The notes under the pieces were generated by a model. It saw only the letters and a program-made list of their open reading frames with translations, was not told the DNA's origin and did no database searches. Positions 14,401 to 24,767 of a stretch of DNA of 64,000 nt are shown here, in pieces. Origin of the DNA: Chondrosia reniformis (taxonomy: Eukaryota > Porifera > Demospongiae > Chondrillida > Chondrillidae); contig OX359191.1 in assembly GCA_947172415.1 (NCBI GenBank), forward strand, positions 6,758,001-6,822,000. Direction: 5' to 3'. Each line of letters opens with the position of its first letter. Position 1 is the stretch's first letter. Position numbers and translations under genes: made by a program.

Positions 14401-17400
14401 ATTATATTACTGAGATTGAGGCTTCATTCACACATTTCTCTGAGATTCTGATGTATTATAAAGCATACAGTATATAAATATATTATATTACTGAGATTGA
14501 GGCTTCATTCACACATTTCTCTGAGGTTCTGATGTATTATAAAGCATACAGTATATAAATATATTATATTACTGAGATTGAGGCTTCATTCACACATTTC
14601 TCTGAGGTTCTGATGTATTATAAAGCATACAGTATATAAATATATTATATTACTGAGATTGAGGCTTCATTCACACATTTCTCTGAGGTTCTGATGTATT
14701 ATAAAGCCTACAGTATAAACTCTAGATCATAAGCGAAGGATGAAGTTTCACTTCTCCCTTCTTTTCCTCCACTGAACCTGTATGTATGAAAAGACTCCTG
14801 TATCTTTATCCAAAGCTCTCTCCAGGTTTAATTCCCTATAGACTTTTTTACAGAATACTGGGAATAGCATGTAGGAAAATGGTGTATTAGATTTTTCATG
14901 TATGTGCATGGCCCTTAATTCTGTATATGAGGACCTTATATATATACTGAGCCTGTATGTACGTATGTACGTATGTATGGTCCTTAATTCTGTATATGAG
15001 GACCTTAGTGTGTATATATCATATGCTTTTAGGACTTTGTGTCTGAAGGGGGATAACCCTGCTGTTAAAGATGTAGAATGTCTAAATTGTTGGAATGCTA
15101 TTTATGCTGTGGGTGCAGGTAGACATTATATAGCCAGAGTACAAGGCCAGCCCATTAATACAGTAAGCTCACTATATATACTGTATGTATTTATTCTATA
15201 TATACAGTCCTAGGATTATTGATTATTCAATCATTTACATTACTATATACTTATAATAGTATGTTACAATATATAACATATACTGGGTCATATTATATGT
15301 ACAGTTGAATCCTAAGTACTTGTGTGTATCAGTGTTGTACATGGCAATAATTGACTTCATTTCTCATTTCTTCAAAGGGAATATTTATTGATGAAACTTA
15401 TGACATCGGTCGAATTGAAGATGTTCACTTCAATCCATGGTATTTACGTACGGTAGTTTGCTAGATATAATAGTATGATCATTATGAATAATAATAAATA
15501 ATGCAAAGTATGTATATTATACAGTATATGAAGAATCTATTTTTATCATCATATATATTGCATTGATACCTACTCAGTCATCCAGCCAAAGGATAACTTA
15601 AATAATAGTTCTTGTAAAATATAAAACGCTTCTTGTGTTGTTCTCTACCAAAGGTTCTCTAACAAGAAAGAATTCTTAAGTTGGCAACTAACCCATGGAC
15701 GATCTTTTGTGTTTGCTCGCTCCGATTGGGAGTATGTCTTCAACACGTTCTCCTTTGGCTATGCCATTGGTTATCATTTCATAGAGTCCAAAACAGGAGC
15801 ATGCAATGGAAACTTCCTTGGAATTGGAGCAGACATGGCTGTATGTATTGAAATGCTCTACTTTTATTCAATAAAGTAATGTATTCTATGTATACGTATT
15901 TGTATGAATTGTACTAAAAATGCTGTTATTATATATGTATACCAATGACTATCAACTAAGCAGTATAGACATGGCACGCTATCAGTTTAGCACTACCCTG
16001 GTGATTGGCACTTGTGAAATTACTGACAAAAAGTTTGTCGTACAAGTTACGTAACTGTTTTTGACATGACACATATAAGAGTTCTACTAAATATCTAATT
16101 TACATACATAATCACTAATTCTAGTGTGCAAGTGGTGTCCTATCAATATCTGAAACCACAAGTGTTGTCTCTGAATTGTTGGACATTAATCACTTGATTA
16201 AAGGACTAGCCTTCATAACCTTTATGTTAATGTTTCCTGAATCTGCTGTAGTTTTTGTCCCCACTTCTAATTTAGGAAAGTAGGAATAGGAAAGAAATGG
16301 AATGGATGATATTCTAATACAAGTACACACTAATAGAATAAGGATTTCTTCTAACTGCGTTGAACTTATCTTTTGAAAGGATCATCTTTTGACTTTTTAG
16401 AGCGTCTAAAGACGCAGTTTTGTTGTCTCTTCTTTGTTGTCAGACGTTTCAACCCCGAGGGTCTTCTTCAGTCACATCCTTTCAAAAGCTAAGTACACAC
16501 ATATGTTAGATACTAAAGATTGATTGTAAATCAGAAACCTTAAATTTTGTGGCAAAAGAGTGTTGCAATTAATTCTGATACATTTTACAGGTGAATGCAT
16601 CAGTACAGATTGATGCTAGTCAGAAGATGGGCATTTTGATAACCAATGGTGAATTCACGTCATTCCTTAATCCAGCTTATGGATCTAATGTAAGTTCTAA
16701 ATAAAATAGTTACATCATTATTAGAGTTGATTTCTATATGCCTTTAAGCGTTTCCACCAATAAATAACAGTCAATACAAGGGAGTGTAGCCTTCTATCCC
16801 AATGAAATACTTTATTAATGTGGTGAGCAAAGTATACTACAACAGTGAACAAAGTGTACTAAATATTGATCACTGCAAATGCAGTTTTAGCTATGTCTAG
16901 AAATCTTCAGGTTATGATAAAGAAGGGGTTATCACTGAACTAAACTGATTACTGATTGATTACTAACTGATTACTAACTGATTTACAATTATATGTATGA
17001 TGTTTGTATGACGTTTGTAATTACAGGTCTCCCTGGTAGACCAGCTGTGAGCTGAAGGGACATTCCTGAGTAAAAATAATAATTATAATAATAATCACTG
17101 GAGGTGTTATGCCAAAGGGTCTTTTTGGCTGGGGGACCGAAGTCTTGTTAATGGCAACCAGTGATTACCTTCAAATCATCCAAGAGCCACAGACAGCTGT
17201 TTCACCCAGCTTTGGGCTCATCAGTGTGGCATACTTTGGTGGTGAATTTAGATGACTGCCTTCAACTTGTTAATCCTTCACTAGTGAAACACTTGCGGTT
17301 TTCCTAAGAAGCAGTGGTGGGGGGCTACAGTCTGAGGCTGACCTCCCAACCCATACTGTGGTAAAGGGGGTTAATAACACTTGGTCTGTATAAAGGTTAT

Positions 17401-20400
17401 GATGATGAAGTTAATTATCAGTGGAATAATAACTTCCAGTGATAATTTACTGTACATACACTAACTTATCTTTTGAAAGGATCATCTTTCGACTTTTAGA
17501 GCGTCTAAAGACGCAGTTTTGTTGTCTCTCTTGATTGTCTCCTTTCAAAAGATAAGTTCTACGCAGTTAGAAGAAATCCCTATTCTAGCATCTTGTGTTA
17601 ACCACTAAAGAAGGAGAAGCAGCAGGTATGTGTCTACCCAGGCTGTGACTAAAGTTTCCCTTCAACTTGTGAAGCTAATTTAGCTGACTCAGACAGATAT
17701 CTTTCCTTTCTTGTATGCTGAAGTAGTTAGGAGTGTTCCTGTAGGTAGCTATAGCTAGAGGGAGGGAAGAAGTTGTTAGGTGGTCCTTGCTGTGTGTCTC
17801 TTGGGAGAGTTATCTTTGCTGGGGTGTATAGAGCTCTGTTGATCCAGATCAATTGCTCAGGTAGTGTAAGATAGTTATTTTTGATTTTCAAAAATCAAGA
17901 AACATTCTACTTTTACCTTCTTAACATTTGGTTCTTCTGCAGCTGCACTTTTGTAAAAGTATAGCTACAGAAAAAGTAAAAGTAAATTACCAACCCACCC
18001 TATCATAGTCCTACTCACCTTGCCACCTGGCCTAGTGAAGATATGATAGTTGCCAAAGTTTTATTTCTCACAAGATGATTTTGACCTTCCATATTGACTT
18101 GATCTAGGTTCACTTAACTCTGAAATAACGTGCTAGTACAACTGTGATGGATGTGAATACTGACCAAGCAATACAGAGTAGTCCAGACGTTCCCTTATAT
18201 AGAAGAGTCCTGATATGGATTACACTGCATATGAACAGCCATGATTAGCTGTTTATATTCACGCTTACAGTTGTGTTCAAATTTAATTGAAATATTGGAA
18301 TGGAATTGAAACACTATAGTTTAGGTGCATAGTCTAATAATACCTATGTGTATGGTTTTAGGAATACCATTTAATCAAATACCATTGTATACGTCCATTC
18401 ATACATGGTATACAGAAGAATACATGGGGCTTACAAAATACATGGGTTATACTAATGCAAGCATTCTACATTTGTGCTTCAATTCAACTAAATTTTTGTT
18501 CAGACATATGTATATATTTATATGACATCAGTTTGATTTGCAGCAATGTATGAGTAGATACGCAGTTTCTTATGAATAATCATTTTCATATAGGTATGGT
18601 TGACATCCAATATACGAGATTATGGAAATACAGATATAGAATAGATTTTACTCCAAGACTTACTATTTAGGAAAAAAAACTATAAAACTTTGAATAGAGA
18701 TATAGTTATATAGTTTTCCTCCTATTGCCATTAGGCCAGACAACTGTTTCTGGGAATTTCATCCTTCATCAGTGAGCCTGGAAATCTTTATCTTCATGTG
18801 TACGTATATCCTCAGGTCCTTTTTATGTACATGTATTACTATTCCTCCTTCAGGCTCCTTTAGACTGATGCGTTTGGATTAGTGTACTAGGTCCTTTTAA
18901 CTCTAAATGTTCCTTTATGTTGCTTACTTGTAGTAATTTCCCTCCAACATGCAAATTAATAACTTCCACCCAGATGGATTGTGATCTCAAATTATCCCAT
19001 TGGATGTGGTGTTTGGCTCCAGGCATCAGAATACAGTGAACTCGTACATTTATACCAACAAATGGATATTATTTAATGCATTACTTGTTTGTACCATAAA
19101 ATGTGAAAAGATACATAAGGATTATGGATCAAACATCAGTTATTGAAACAATGGTAGGGGAATAACCTACATAAGTATTATTCATAAGTATGGATGTAGA
19201 TATGGATGGCTGTGCATAACTGTGACGTAACCTACTGTATATATTGTGTGTATTAATACTTTTGACCTTAAGTGACCACCGTATCTCTTGTGGAAGCATA
19301 CTAAGGGAAAGAACTTGGATGGTTTTCTAAGTGATTTTGTGACCCGAAATAATTGAAAGGATTAACTGCCTGTAAGCCTACAGTACCAAAATCTCTACTA
19401 AATAGTGCCCTAGTTTTAGCAGCTGCAACTTGAGTTAATTATGTGCTATTGAACTGGGTCCCCTTTGAGGATAGCCATTGGTGGTTTAGTATCAGCTGAC
19501 AGACTGCTACTCTTAGAATACTGTCTGTCTGCAAACTCTGAGTGGCTGACCTATGTGAATCTCTATGTTTTCTCTTTTCTCTCCATATACCTGGATAAAG
19601 TCTCATTATTAGATTAAGCGCTACAGTATAGTGTATTTAAAGTATATATACAGTTAGTGAGTGTTGATATATAGTGGTGGAGTGAATATTCACTTACACA
19701 GTCACTGCACAAATTACCCTTTTCAAAATGTGACACTAATTTGAAATAATAAAGTTAAACTTAGAGACTCTTGCAATTCATATTTAGTATGTGTAATTAA
19801 AGGAATTATTTAAATTGTATCCATAATAGAGTTTCAATACTGTGGAATGGTCTAACGAGTGCTAATTTAATCAAATAGTTTATCACTTTAAGACAATGGG
19901 TTTGTAGTCAATCAGGAATCAAGTTAGTAACTGTTCCTATTTTCAGTCCTTGTGAATGGAGCAACAGATGATGCATCTCCTTTGGGAACACATGTTTTGT
20001 CTGATTATTTTGATAAATATTCACCAATCCTGTCCAGCACCTGTGGTCCATTTGCTTCCATATACGTATATGCATGTATGTATACATTATTACATATGTA
20101 TATATACATGTACTTACGTAGCATGTAGATACATATGTACAGATATATGCTATAGCCAACATTTTTTTCAGTAGCATTACTACATACATTACTATAGGCC
20201 AGTAATTCTATTGTGTACTTTAATTGTTTATATGCTTCATCAGCTATTTCAAATTATACCTGTTGCTATTGTCTTGTTGGGAAATTCTTCAGTGTAAAGT
20301 GATATATTGCTTTTCACTTAGTTCCACAATACTGAATAGATATTGTAAATGTTTTTATAGCCATTCAGGTCTTTAGGTCTTCGTTGTATGTATATCAATT

Positions 20401-21351
20401 ACTCAATACATTTAAAATAGCAAATCTACAGCCAATTTCCACCTTTTCTGTTTCATCTCCTTCATTTTGAAAATTATCACTTGCTGACGTACGTACATTT
20501 TAAGCCTTTGTAGTAATTTATATATCAAGTGAAGACTTTTATCATGTATTCTCCTCTTTCTTCATATTTACATACATGTTAACCTTCCATCCATCACACT
20601 CTCTCCCACTCACATTATTACATAATTCCATTTGTGTTCTCTCTAGAAAGCTGACAGTACTCAAATTGTGGTTGGCCCTTACAACACTGGTGCAGTTCAA
20701 ATTACCAACACTGCCTTTTGGGGCCCATCCAATCAGATTGCCAGAGTGAGTACTCATGACCTAATTTATAACCATTGACATTTAAGTGAATTTCCTTAGA
20801 ACAATTGACAGAATATGTTTGCCTGTGTGAGTAATTCAAGTCTCTTATATGTTCTCTCTATCTTCCTAATTTTCTAGATTAATGGATCTAGTGTTGTTAC
20901 CTTCAGCAACTCCGTCTTCACACAATGGAATGAGGTACACACTTATAAGCTGTATTGTGTATTCCTTACATGATCTATATAAATAACCATCATATACTGT
21001 ATTCCTTTAGAGTTACCCAGCAGTGAAAGTTGAGGGATCAACTGGAGGGTATGATGTCCTTGAAATCAAACAAGGATAAGTATCTTATAAATCCTTTATA
21101 TCTGTAGCTTGATTGTAACTGGAAGCCAATTCCTCCAGGAGGGTACCCATATAGATTTGGGGAATACCCTTAAAAAGGCAGTCATAACCAGTAATGTTTT
21201 TTCTGTAAGGAACTTGTTAAAGATGGCATGTAACCCTGCCTGGATTTTAAAGTTCGCTTAACGTTGTCCTTCTTTATAGGGCTCAGCCACTATTGTGGGT
21301 AAAGCTGACAACACCCAGATTGGATTTAATGCTGATGATTCTCCAAATTGA
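5484..21351 (+). CDS. Secreted pectate-lyase-3-like right-handed beta-helix protein, 12-13 exons
   Basis: Exons with continuous phase: 5484-5637, 5932-6027, 12779-12863, 13624-13670, 13753-13894, 15033-15162, 15378-15439, 15654-15840, 16591-16689, 20647-20745, 20878-20934, 21011-21079 and/or 21280-21351. Exon 1 gives a signal peptide (MASHVAEIFLLVFVLHQSNA). Exon 2 holds the typical opening VLDYGAIPDGKTDCTEAFQ, and exon 3 gives IVYVPVGNYMF. Later landmarks are VPSH, DGSVLMISWGKG, IEGFTIYYPDQ, AGRHYIARVQGQP, DWEYVFNTFSFGYAIGYHF and CNGNFLGIGADMA. These match the pectate-lyase-3/GH28-related parallel beta-helix family, common in bacteria and fungi. The product is 408 aa if translation stops at TAA 21077-21079, or about 430 aa if the last exon is joined. 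The substrate cannot be read from sequence; polysaccharide binding or cleavage outside the cell is likely. Intron 2 (6.75 kb) and intron 9 (4 kb) are repeat-laden. Confidence 0.85.
6255..6713. repeat. 20-bp minisatellite, about 22 copies
   Basis: Tandem copies of GTAGGTGTGTCTCCACTGCA. Variants carry CATTGCA, or the longer CTCTAGTAGGTGGAAGG joint that recurs about every 4-6 units as a small higher-order pattern. The unit includes a PstI-like CTGCAG. The - strand is open in several frames, giving artefactual Thr/His/Trp-rich ORFs. It lies in intron 2 of the beta-helix gene. Confidence 0.95.
10925..10940. repeat. Homopolymer G tract (16 G)
   Basis: Sixteen consecutive G on the + strand within AT-rich intron sequence. 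It could form a G-quadruplex or simply reflect slippage; the length may be uncertain in an assembly. Confidence 0.9.
11222..11490. repeat. Imperfect compound minisatellite
   Basis: Three to four alternating copies of two blocks, TTCTGGTCAACTCAACTTC..GAAGCTGGAT and CCTTCCTGTTTTCCTG. Spacing is irregular. It is intronic, and the + strand ORF over it is a by-product. Confidence 0.85.
13078..13387. mobile_element. MITE-like element with ~35-bp terminal inverted repeats
   Basis: The left end CATACGGTACAGACCAAAAG is matched in inverted orientation by the right end CTTTGGTCCGTACCGTATG. The similarity continues inward through ACGTTTACACTTGC, with a weaker match beyond (GTGTGAGTG / CACTCACAC type). 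Total length is ~310 bp with no coding capacity. It sits in intron 3 of the beta-helix gene and is flanked on both sides by copies of a TATGCATATGAGTTATATAG-type repeat. Confidence 0.75.
13383..13570. repeat. ~39-bp tandem repeat
   Basis: About five copies of a unit containing GTATGCATATGAGTTATATAG and CTATGTCATACATAT. A related diverged piece lies upstream at ~13010-13075, on the other side of the MITE. Confidence 0.8.
14387..14710. repeat. 81-bp tandem repeat, four copies
   Basis: Four head-to-tail copies starting CAGTATATAAATATATTATA and ending TGATGTATTATAAAGC(A/C)TA. Copies differ at very few positions (for example GAGATTCTG versus GAGGTTCTG). It lies in intron 5 of the beta-helix gene. 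Confidence 0.95.
16335..16500. mobile_element. MITE-like element, GGTCTTCTTCAG family, copy 1
   Basis: The left outer arm begins AGAATAAGGATTTCTTCTAA and continues AACTTATCTTTTGAAAGGAT. The right inner arm is ATCCTTTCAAAAGCTAAGT. The interior carries CGTCTAAAGACGCAG and CCCCGAGGGTCTTCTTCAGT. Related copies are at 17462-17585 and 63135-63345. No ORF. It lies in intron 8 of the beta-helix gene. Confidence 0.75.
17028..17405 (-). mobile_element. Candidate hammerhead-bearing retroelement/retrozyme-like repeat
   Basis: A block of distinctly higher GC than its surroundings, with no ORF. One side ends in an AATAATAATTATAATAATAAT-like tract (17075-17095), like a SINE or small retroelement tail. The other part contains the hammerhead fold at 17187-17229. 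The boundaries are my estimate; no target-site duplication was identified, and only one copy is in the window. Confidence 0.4.
17187..17229 (-). ncRNA. Hammerhead ribozyme motif (short stem III)
   Basis: Read on the - strand: stem I 5' arm CCACA, core CUGAUGA, stem II GCCC-AAAGCU-GGGU, core GAAA, short stem III with loop (CAGCUG), then UC and stem I 3' arm UGUGG. Every conserved core position (CUGAUGA, GAAA, UH) is present. Stem I pairs perfectly over 5 bp. Stem II has three G-C pairs and a closing G-U where most hammerheads have G-C. Cleavage would follow the C at 17192. The minimal stem III is like the dimer-acting hammerheads known from Penelope-like elements and retrozymes; ACAGCUGU is self-complementary, as needed for a dimer. 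Activity is not shown. Confidence 0.65.
17462..17585. mobile_element. MITE-like element, GGTCTTCTTCAG family, copy 2
   Basis: The left arm AACTTATCTTTTGAAAGGAT and right arm CCTTTCAAAAGATAAGTT are inverted repeats. The right end continues into GCAGTTAGAAGAAATCCC, the complement of the outer arm seen at 16335. The interior shares CGTCTAAAGACGCAG with copy 1 but lacks the GGTCTTCTTCAG segment. The two copies may be the ends of one disrupted ~1.25-kb element. Confidence 0.7.
18730..18800 (-). repeat. Degenerate hammerhead-like dispersed repeat, copy A
   Basis: The - strand reads CUGAUGA, a poorly paired stem II region, then CCCAGAAACAGTTGTCTGGC. The latter part recurs at 26478-26530 on the + strand. 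Core elements are recognisable but stem II is broken, so it is probably a decayed copy. Confidence 0.45.
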
Positions 21352-23706
21352 AAACTATTTCTATTTAGACTCAATAGCTATATTATATGGCATTGTATGC
21401 ATATACTGTATGCAACTCCAAATATGACAAGCATTTATATGCAGTGAACTTTATGTTTTTTCATAACCGTACTAAACATTAGAAGCTCTTGCTATTCAAA
21501 AGAACATGCAAATGGTTTAAAATTTAAAGGACTCTACGTTTATTTATAGAATTGCCTTTAGTACTGAAGTGAATAATGAGTATACAGTATATTACATTTT
21601 AAATTTGGTTCTTTTTAAGAGAGACTTTGACACTTCCAATATACAGACAGAAACTGCTGCAGGTTGGCTTAAGGTTCAGTGTATATGTGGACATACAGTA
21701 TATACATATATAACATTTAGTGCCCTGAATGTGATTTCATCATATATATATTGCAGGCTAACAATCAGAATATGGATATCTTGATACCAGTAATGATGAA
21801 CTTGTATACATCATTTCTTCAACAGGTACTTTTGCATAAATAGGTTATATGTAACTGATTTGAATGCAATGCTTTACAAATTCCAGAATAGTCAGGTAAG
21901 TATCAGTAACAATATTTGTTACTCTCATACCGTATATCAGGAATTGAATGCAAGAGTAAAAGATTGCAATTTGTCCAAATTACGGGTACAAGCTAAACAT
22001 TGTGCATGGTTAAAAGAATGCAAGATAAAGCTAAGGTGTACGGGGACGTGTATACGGAATTACTGAGGTATCATGTCAAAAGATTGCACACACACAGTCA
22101 AAACTCGTAATCTCGCATTCGCATTCAATTCCTGATATACGGTATATAGGTTGCTGATCAAGATCTACAGTATCTTATTTGACAATAAACAGTTTACAGA
22201 ACATTTAACTTATAGGAAACCTACAGCTGCTGATTAATGTGAGGTGTATGTTATATACCTACATTGACATGTTGCCCTAATGCTGTATTGTATATATACA
22301 TACATATTTCTGTATGGTGATTGCTCCTATGTGGAATATATATATATGTACATGGATACATATGTGTACATGCAGTAAGATAAATATGGGCCTCACCAAT
22401 ACAATTTTTACATACATATTTCTTTTCCAATGTTATATTCTCAATGTATACAACAAACAACCCTGGGAGGTCTATCATTAATTTCTTTAGAATAAATGTA
22501 CGTACATACATTAGCACATTATGATGGCATATGCATTTTTTGTCAAATAGTGGCTGCTCCCATGTGTTTACAGATCTATTTGTATGCTAAAGGTCATGAG
22601 AGCATTTCCTAGAACCTGGACCTGTTTACATAATCAAGACCAAATATTACTTTTGTGTTAGTCCCTATTAACTCCATAAGGGCTTGTAATATCAGGTATT
22701 TTTAACATAAGGAAATACTGTATTGACATAGGCTGCCCCTTGACATTAATGTTTGTTTATCTAATTAATTTACTGCACATATGATAACTAATGGTCAGAC
22801 ATGCAGGCTACAGGAGTGTTATCTATTATGCATGTCTAAGTCCCCCAAGTGTAAGTGTGATCTGTTGATAATTGAATAACAAATCCATCATTCCATCTTT
22901 CTTGAACATCTGTAGACAGAGTTTCAGTTGAATCTTTTTGTCGTATGTTTGACCCTGGAGGTCTTCTTCAGCAACTATGTCTTTAGATGCTCAAAGGAGT
23001 GAAAGATAAAACCTTTCAAACAATACAGATATATAGAAAAAAAACTTGCCTTATCATATCTTGATTCATCTTGCTTATATCTGTAAATACAATAGTTTTT
23101 TTATTAATAAATTAGTAGATCATAATTCAAAGGTCAATTATTGATATAATTGTCAACAAGAATGGTTGGGATGATGTAAGCCCCATATTCAGGAGTGTTT
23201 CTTCACACACCCACAAATGTTCAGATATTGCAATTGAATTGGGGAGGGTCACTCGTAATATTGTCATTATTGGGAATGTATTCTCCTTCCATCCATCCTT
23301 AATTAACTGCATATTCAAAAGCTTAAAACGTACTACATTTTCTTTGACTGAGTAATGACGTTTTGTCTATGTTAATTGCCATATTAATAGAGTATAATAG
23401 CTCACGAAGGTTATTATTAATGATATTCATTGGAACAATGATGCACATAAATAGATTCATTATTATAAAGTAATAATATTCATTAATAGGTGAGCTCTTA
23501 AGTAGTGTATATATCCAGCTGGGATGAAGTATTGAGTGATTGACAGCAGTCACAGAATAAGGATTAACCTGAAAGGTCCAAAAGTCCATATTCAGAAGAA
23601 CTACTAGGATCCTGTTGTATTTTGGATTTGAATTCTGCAACTGTTTAATAGTAAAGAAGTAAAATATTCTTGTAACGAAATCACTCTCTCTGAAGTAATA
23701 TATAAG
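21352..23706. other. Intergenic spacer
   Basis: AT-rich, with many TATACGTA-type palindromes and one MITE-like element (21927-22145). A fragment TTTGACCCTGGAGGTCTTCT near 22948 belongs to the GGTCTTC repeat family. I found no supported gene. Confidence 0.5.
21927..22145. mobile_element. MITE-like element with ~25-bp terminal inverted repeats
   Basis: The left end ATACCGTATATCAGGAATTG and right end CAATTCCTGATATACGGTAT are near-perfect inverted repeats that extend through GAATGC. Length is ~219 bp, without coding capacity. The end sequence differs from the 13078 element, so it is a separate family. Confidence 0.75.
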
Positions 23707-24183
23707 ATGGCCAAATATATTCCGGGTATACGTATAGCTTTTCTCTGCCTTTTCATACTTTTTGTTGGCATTTCTAAGCAGGCATCCCTTAGAAGTGGAT
23801 CAAAGAAGGATTGCCCCGACCATCCTCCAATACTGTGTCCAAATAAGACCTATTATGCTCACAACAGTAAGAGTTGTGAGCCTTGCAGCAAATGTGAGGG
23901 ATCTTTAGTCGAGAAGCAAGCCTGTGGAGAAGTAGTTTGTGGCTATCAATTTGATACGGTTTGCTGCCATGATTATGAGTATGCAGTGTTTGACGTGTGC
24001 ATACTGGATTGCAACAGATGCCAGGGAGGTCAGCGGTGCGAATCCCATGATGGAGCTGTAACCTGTATATGCCCTCCAGGAAGATGTGGGATACTCTGTG
24101 AGAAGAGCTGTTTGGATTTGTCCAATATCACCAATTCAAGTGACAGCATTACCCATAAACTGAAATGCTACATAAACAATTAA
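23707..24183 (+). CDS. Secreted TNFR/EGF-like cysteine-rich protein
   Basis: Single-exon ORF of 158 aa. The N-terminus is a signal peptide (IAFLCLFILFVGISKQAS). The cysteine block (~residues 35-132) matches the gene at 4374-5156 almost cysteine for cysteine. It includes CGEVVCGYQFDTVCC, YEYAVFDVCILDC and an EGF-like end CICPPGRCGILC. There is no transmembrane helix: after the last cysteines the protein ends with a short Asn/Ser-rich tail containing NIT and NSS glycosylation sites. It is therefore a soluble form, perhaps a decoy or secreted ligand-binding version of the membrane paralogue (inference). TATATAAG lies directly before the ATG at 23707; the 5'UTR is not determined. An AATAAA lies at 24475-24480. 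Confidence 0.85.
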   Translation: MAKYIPGIRIAFLCLFILFVGISKQASLRSGSKKDCPDHPPILCPNKTYYAHNSKSCEPCSKCEGSLVEKQACGEVVCGYQFDTVCCHDYEYAVFDVCILDCNRCQGGQRCESHDGAVTCICPPGRCGILCEKSCLDLSNITNSSDSITHKLKCYINN

Positions 24184-24737
24184 CTTTGACTTCTTAAGCT
24201 CCCTTTATTGTGCTTTTTGCAACTTATTTCCCACCCATTTAGCAAAAGTAATATATCTGCTATGCTATCTGTATGTAGATCATGTTTTTGTATGTGATTT
24301 ATGGTTACAAAAATAGTCTATTAACATCATTGTATAGTTGAGCAATTAAATATTTATTCAAAAATATTGCCCAACAAAGTATAGCTGCTATATATATATA
24401 CAGTGCAAGTTACAATATATCCTGATAATATATACATAAGACCGGCTAATGAGGGAAATACCCATAAACTTTCAAATAAAACACTTTACTTGTACATAAG
24501 CTGTGATGTACGTAATCTCCTTGTTTAAACTTGTCTAACCATACCATTGACCTAAAATCAATGAGTGGAGAGTTTCAGTGGTTTAGTAGGTTAACAGATT
24601 GGATTGAAAAGACGCACTCTCTGTAAGACCTTACCTCTATCCAATGGCTTACCCAATTAGTATACATCGTATGTTATCTTCACTTTCAGCAGTTCTTCAG
24701 GTATAAGGTTAAGTACTTGTTTTACATATACATCCCT

Positions 24738-24767
24738 ACATAGAGAGTACTACCATGCTCTCTGATA
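24738..24767. repeat. Hairpin repeat, copy 1
   Basis: Stem AGAGAG / CTCTCT around TACTACCATG, inside the shared context CATCCCTACATA...TGATA. A second copy on the same strand at 52815-52844 has a changed but still paired stem. Confidence 0.6.

Larger units (their letters stand above)
16690..20646 (+). other. Intron 9 of the beta-helix gene
   Basis: A 4-kb intron with donor TAAT|GTAAGT and acceptor CTCTCTAG. It holds a less AT-rich repeat-like block with a hammerhead-type motif (17028-17405), a MITE (17462-17585) and a degenerate hammerhead-like repeat (18730-18800). I saw no nested coding gene. Confidence 0.6.
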
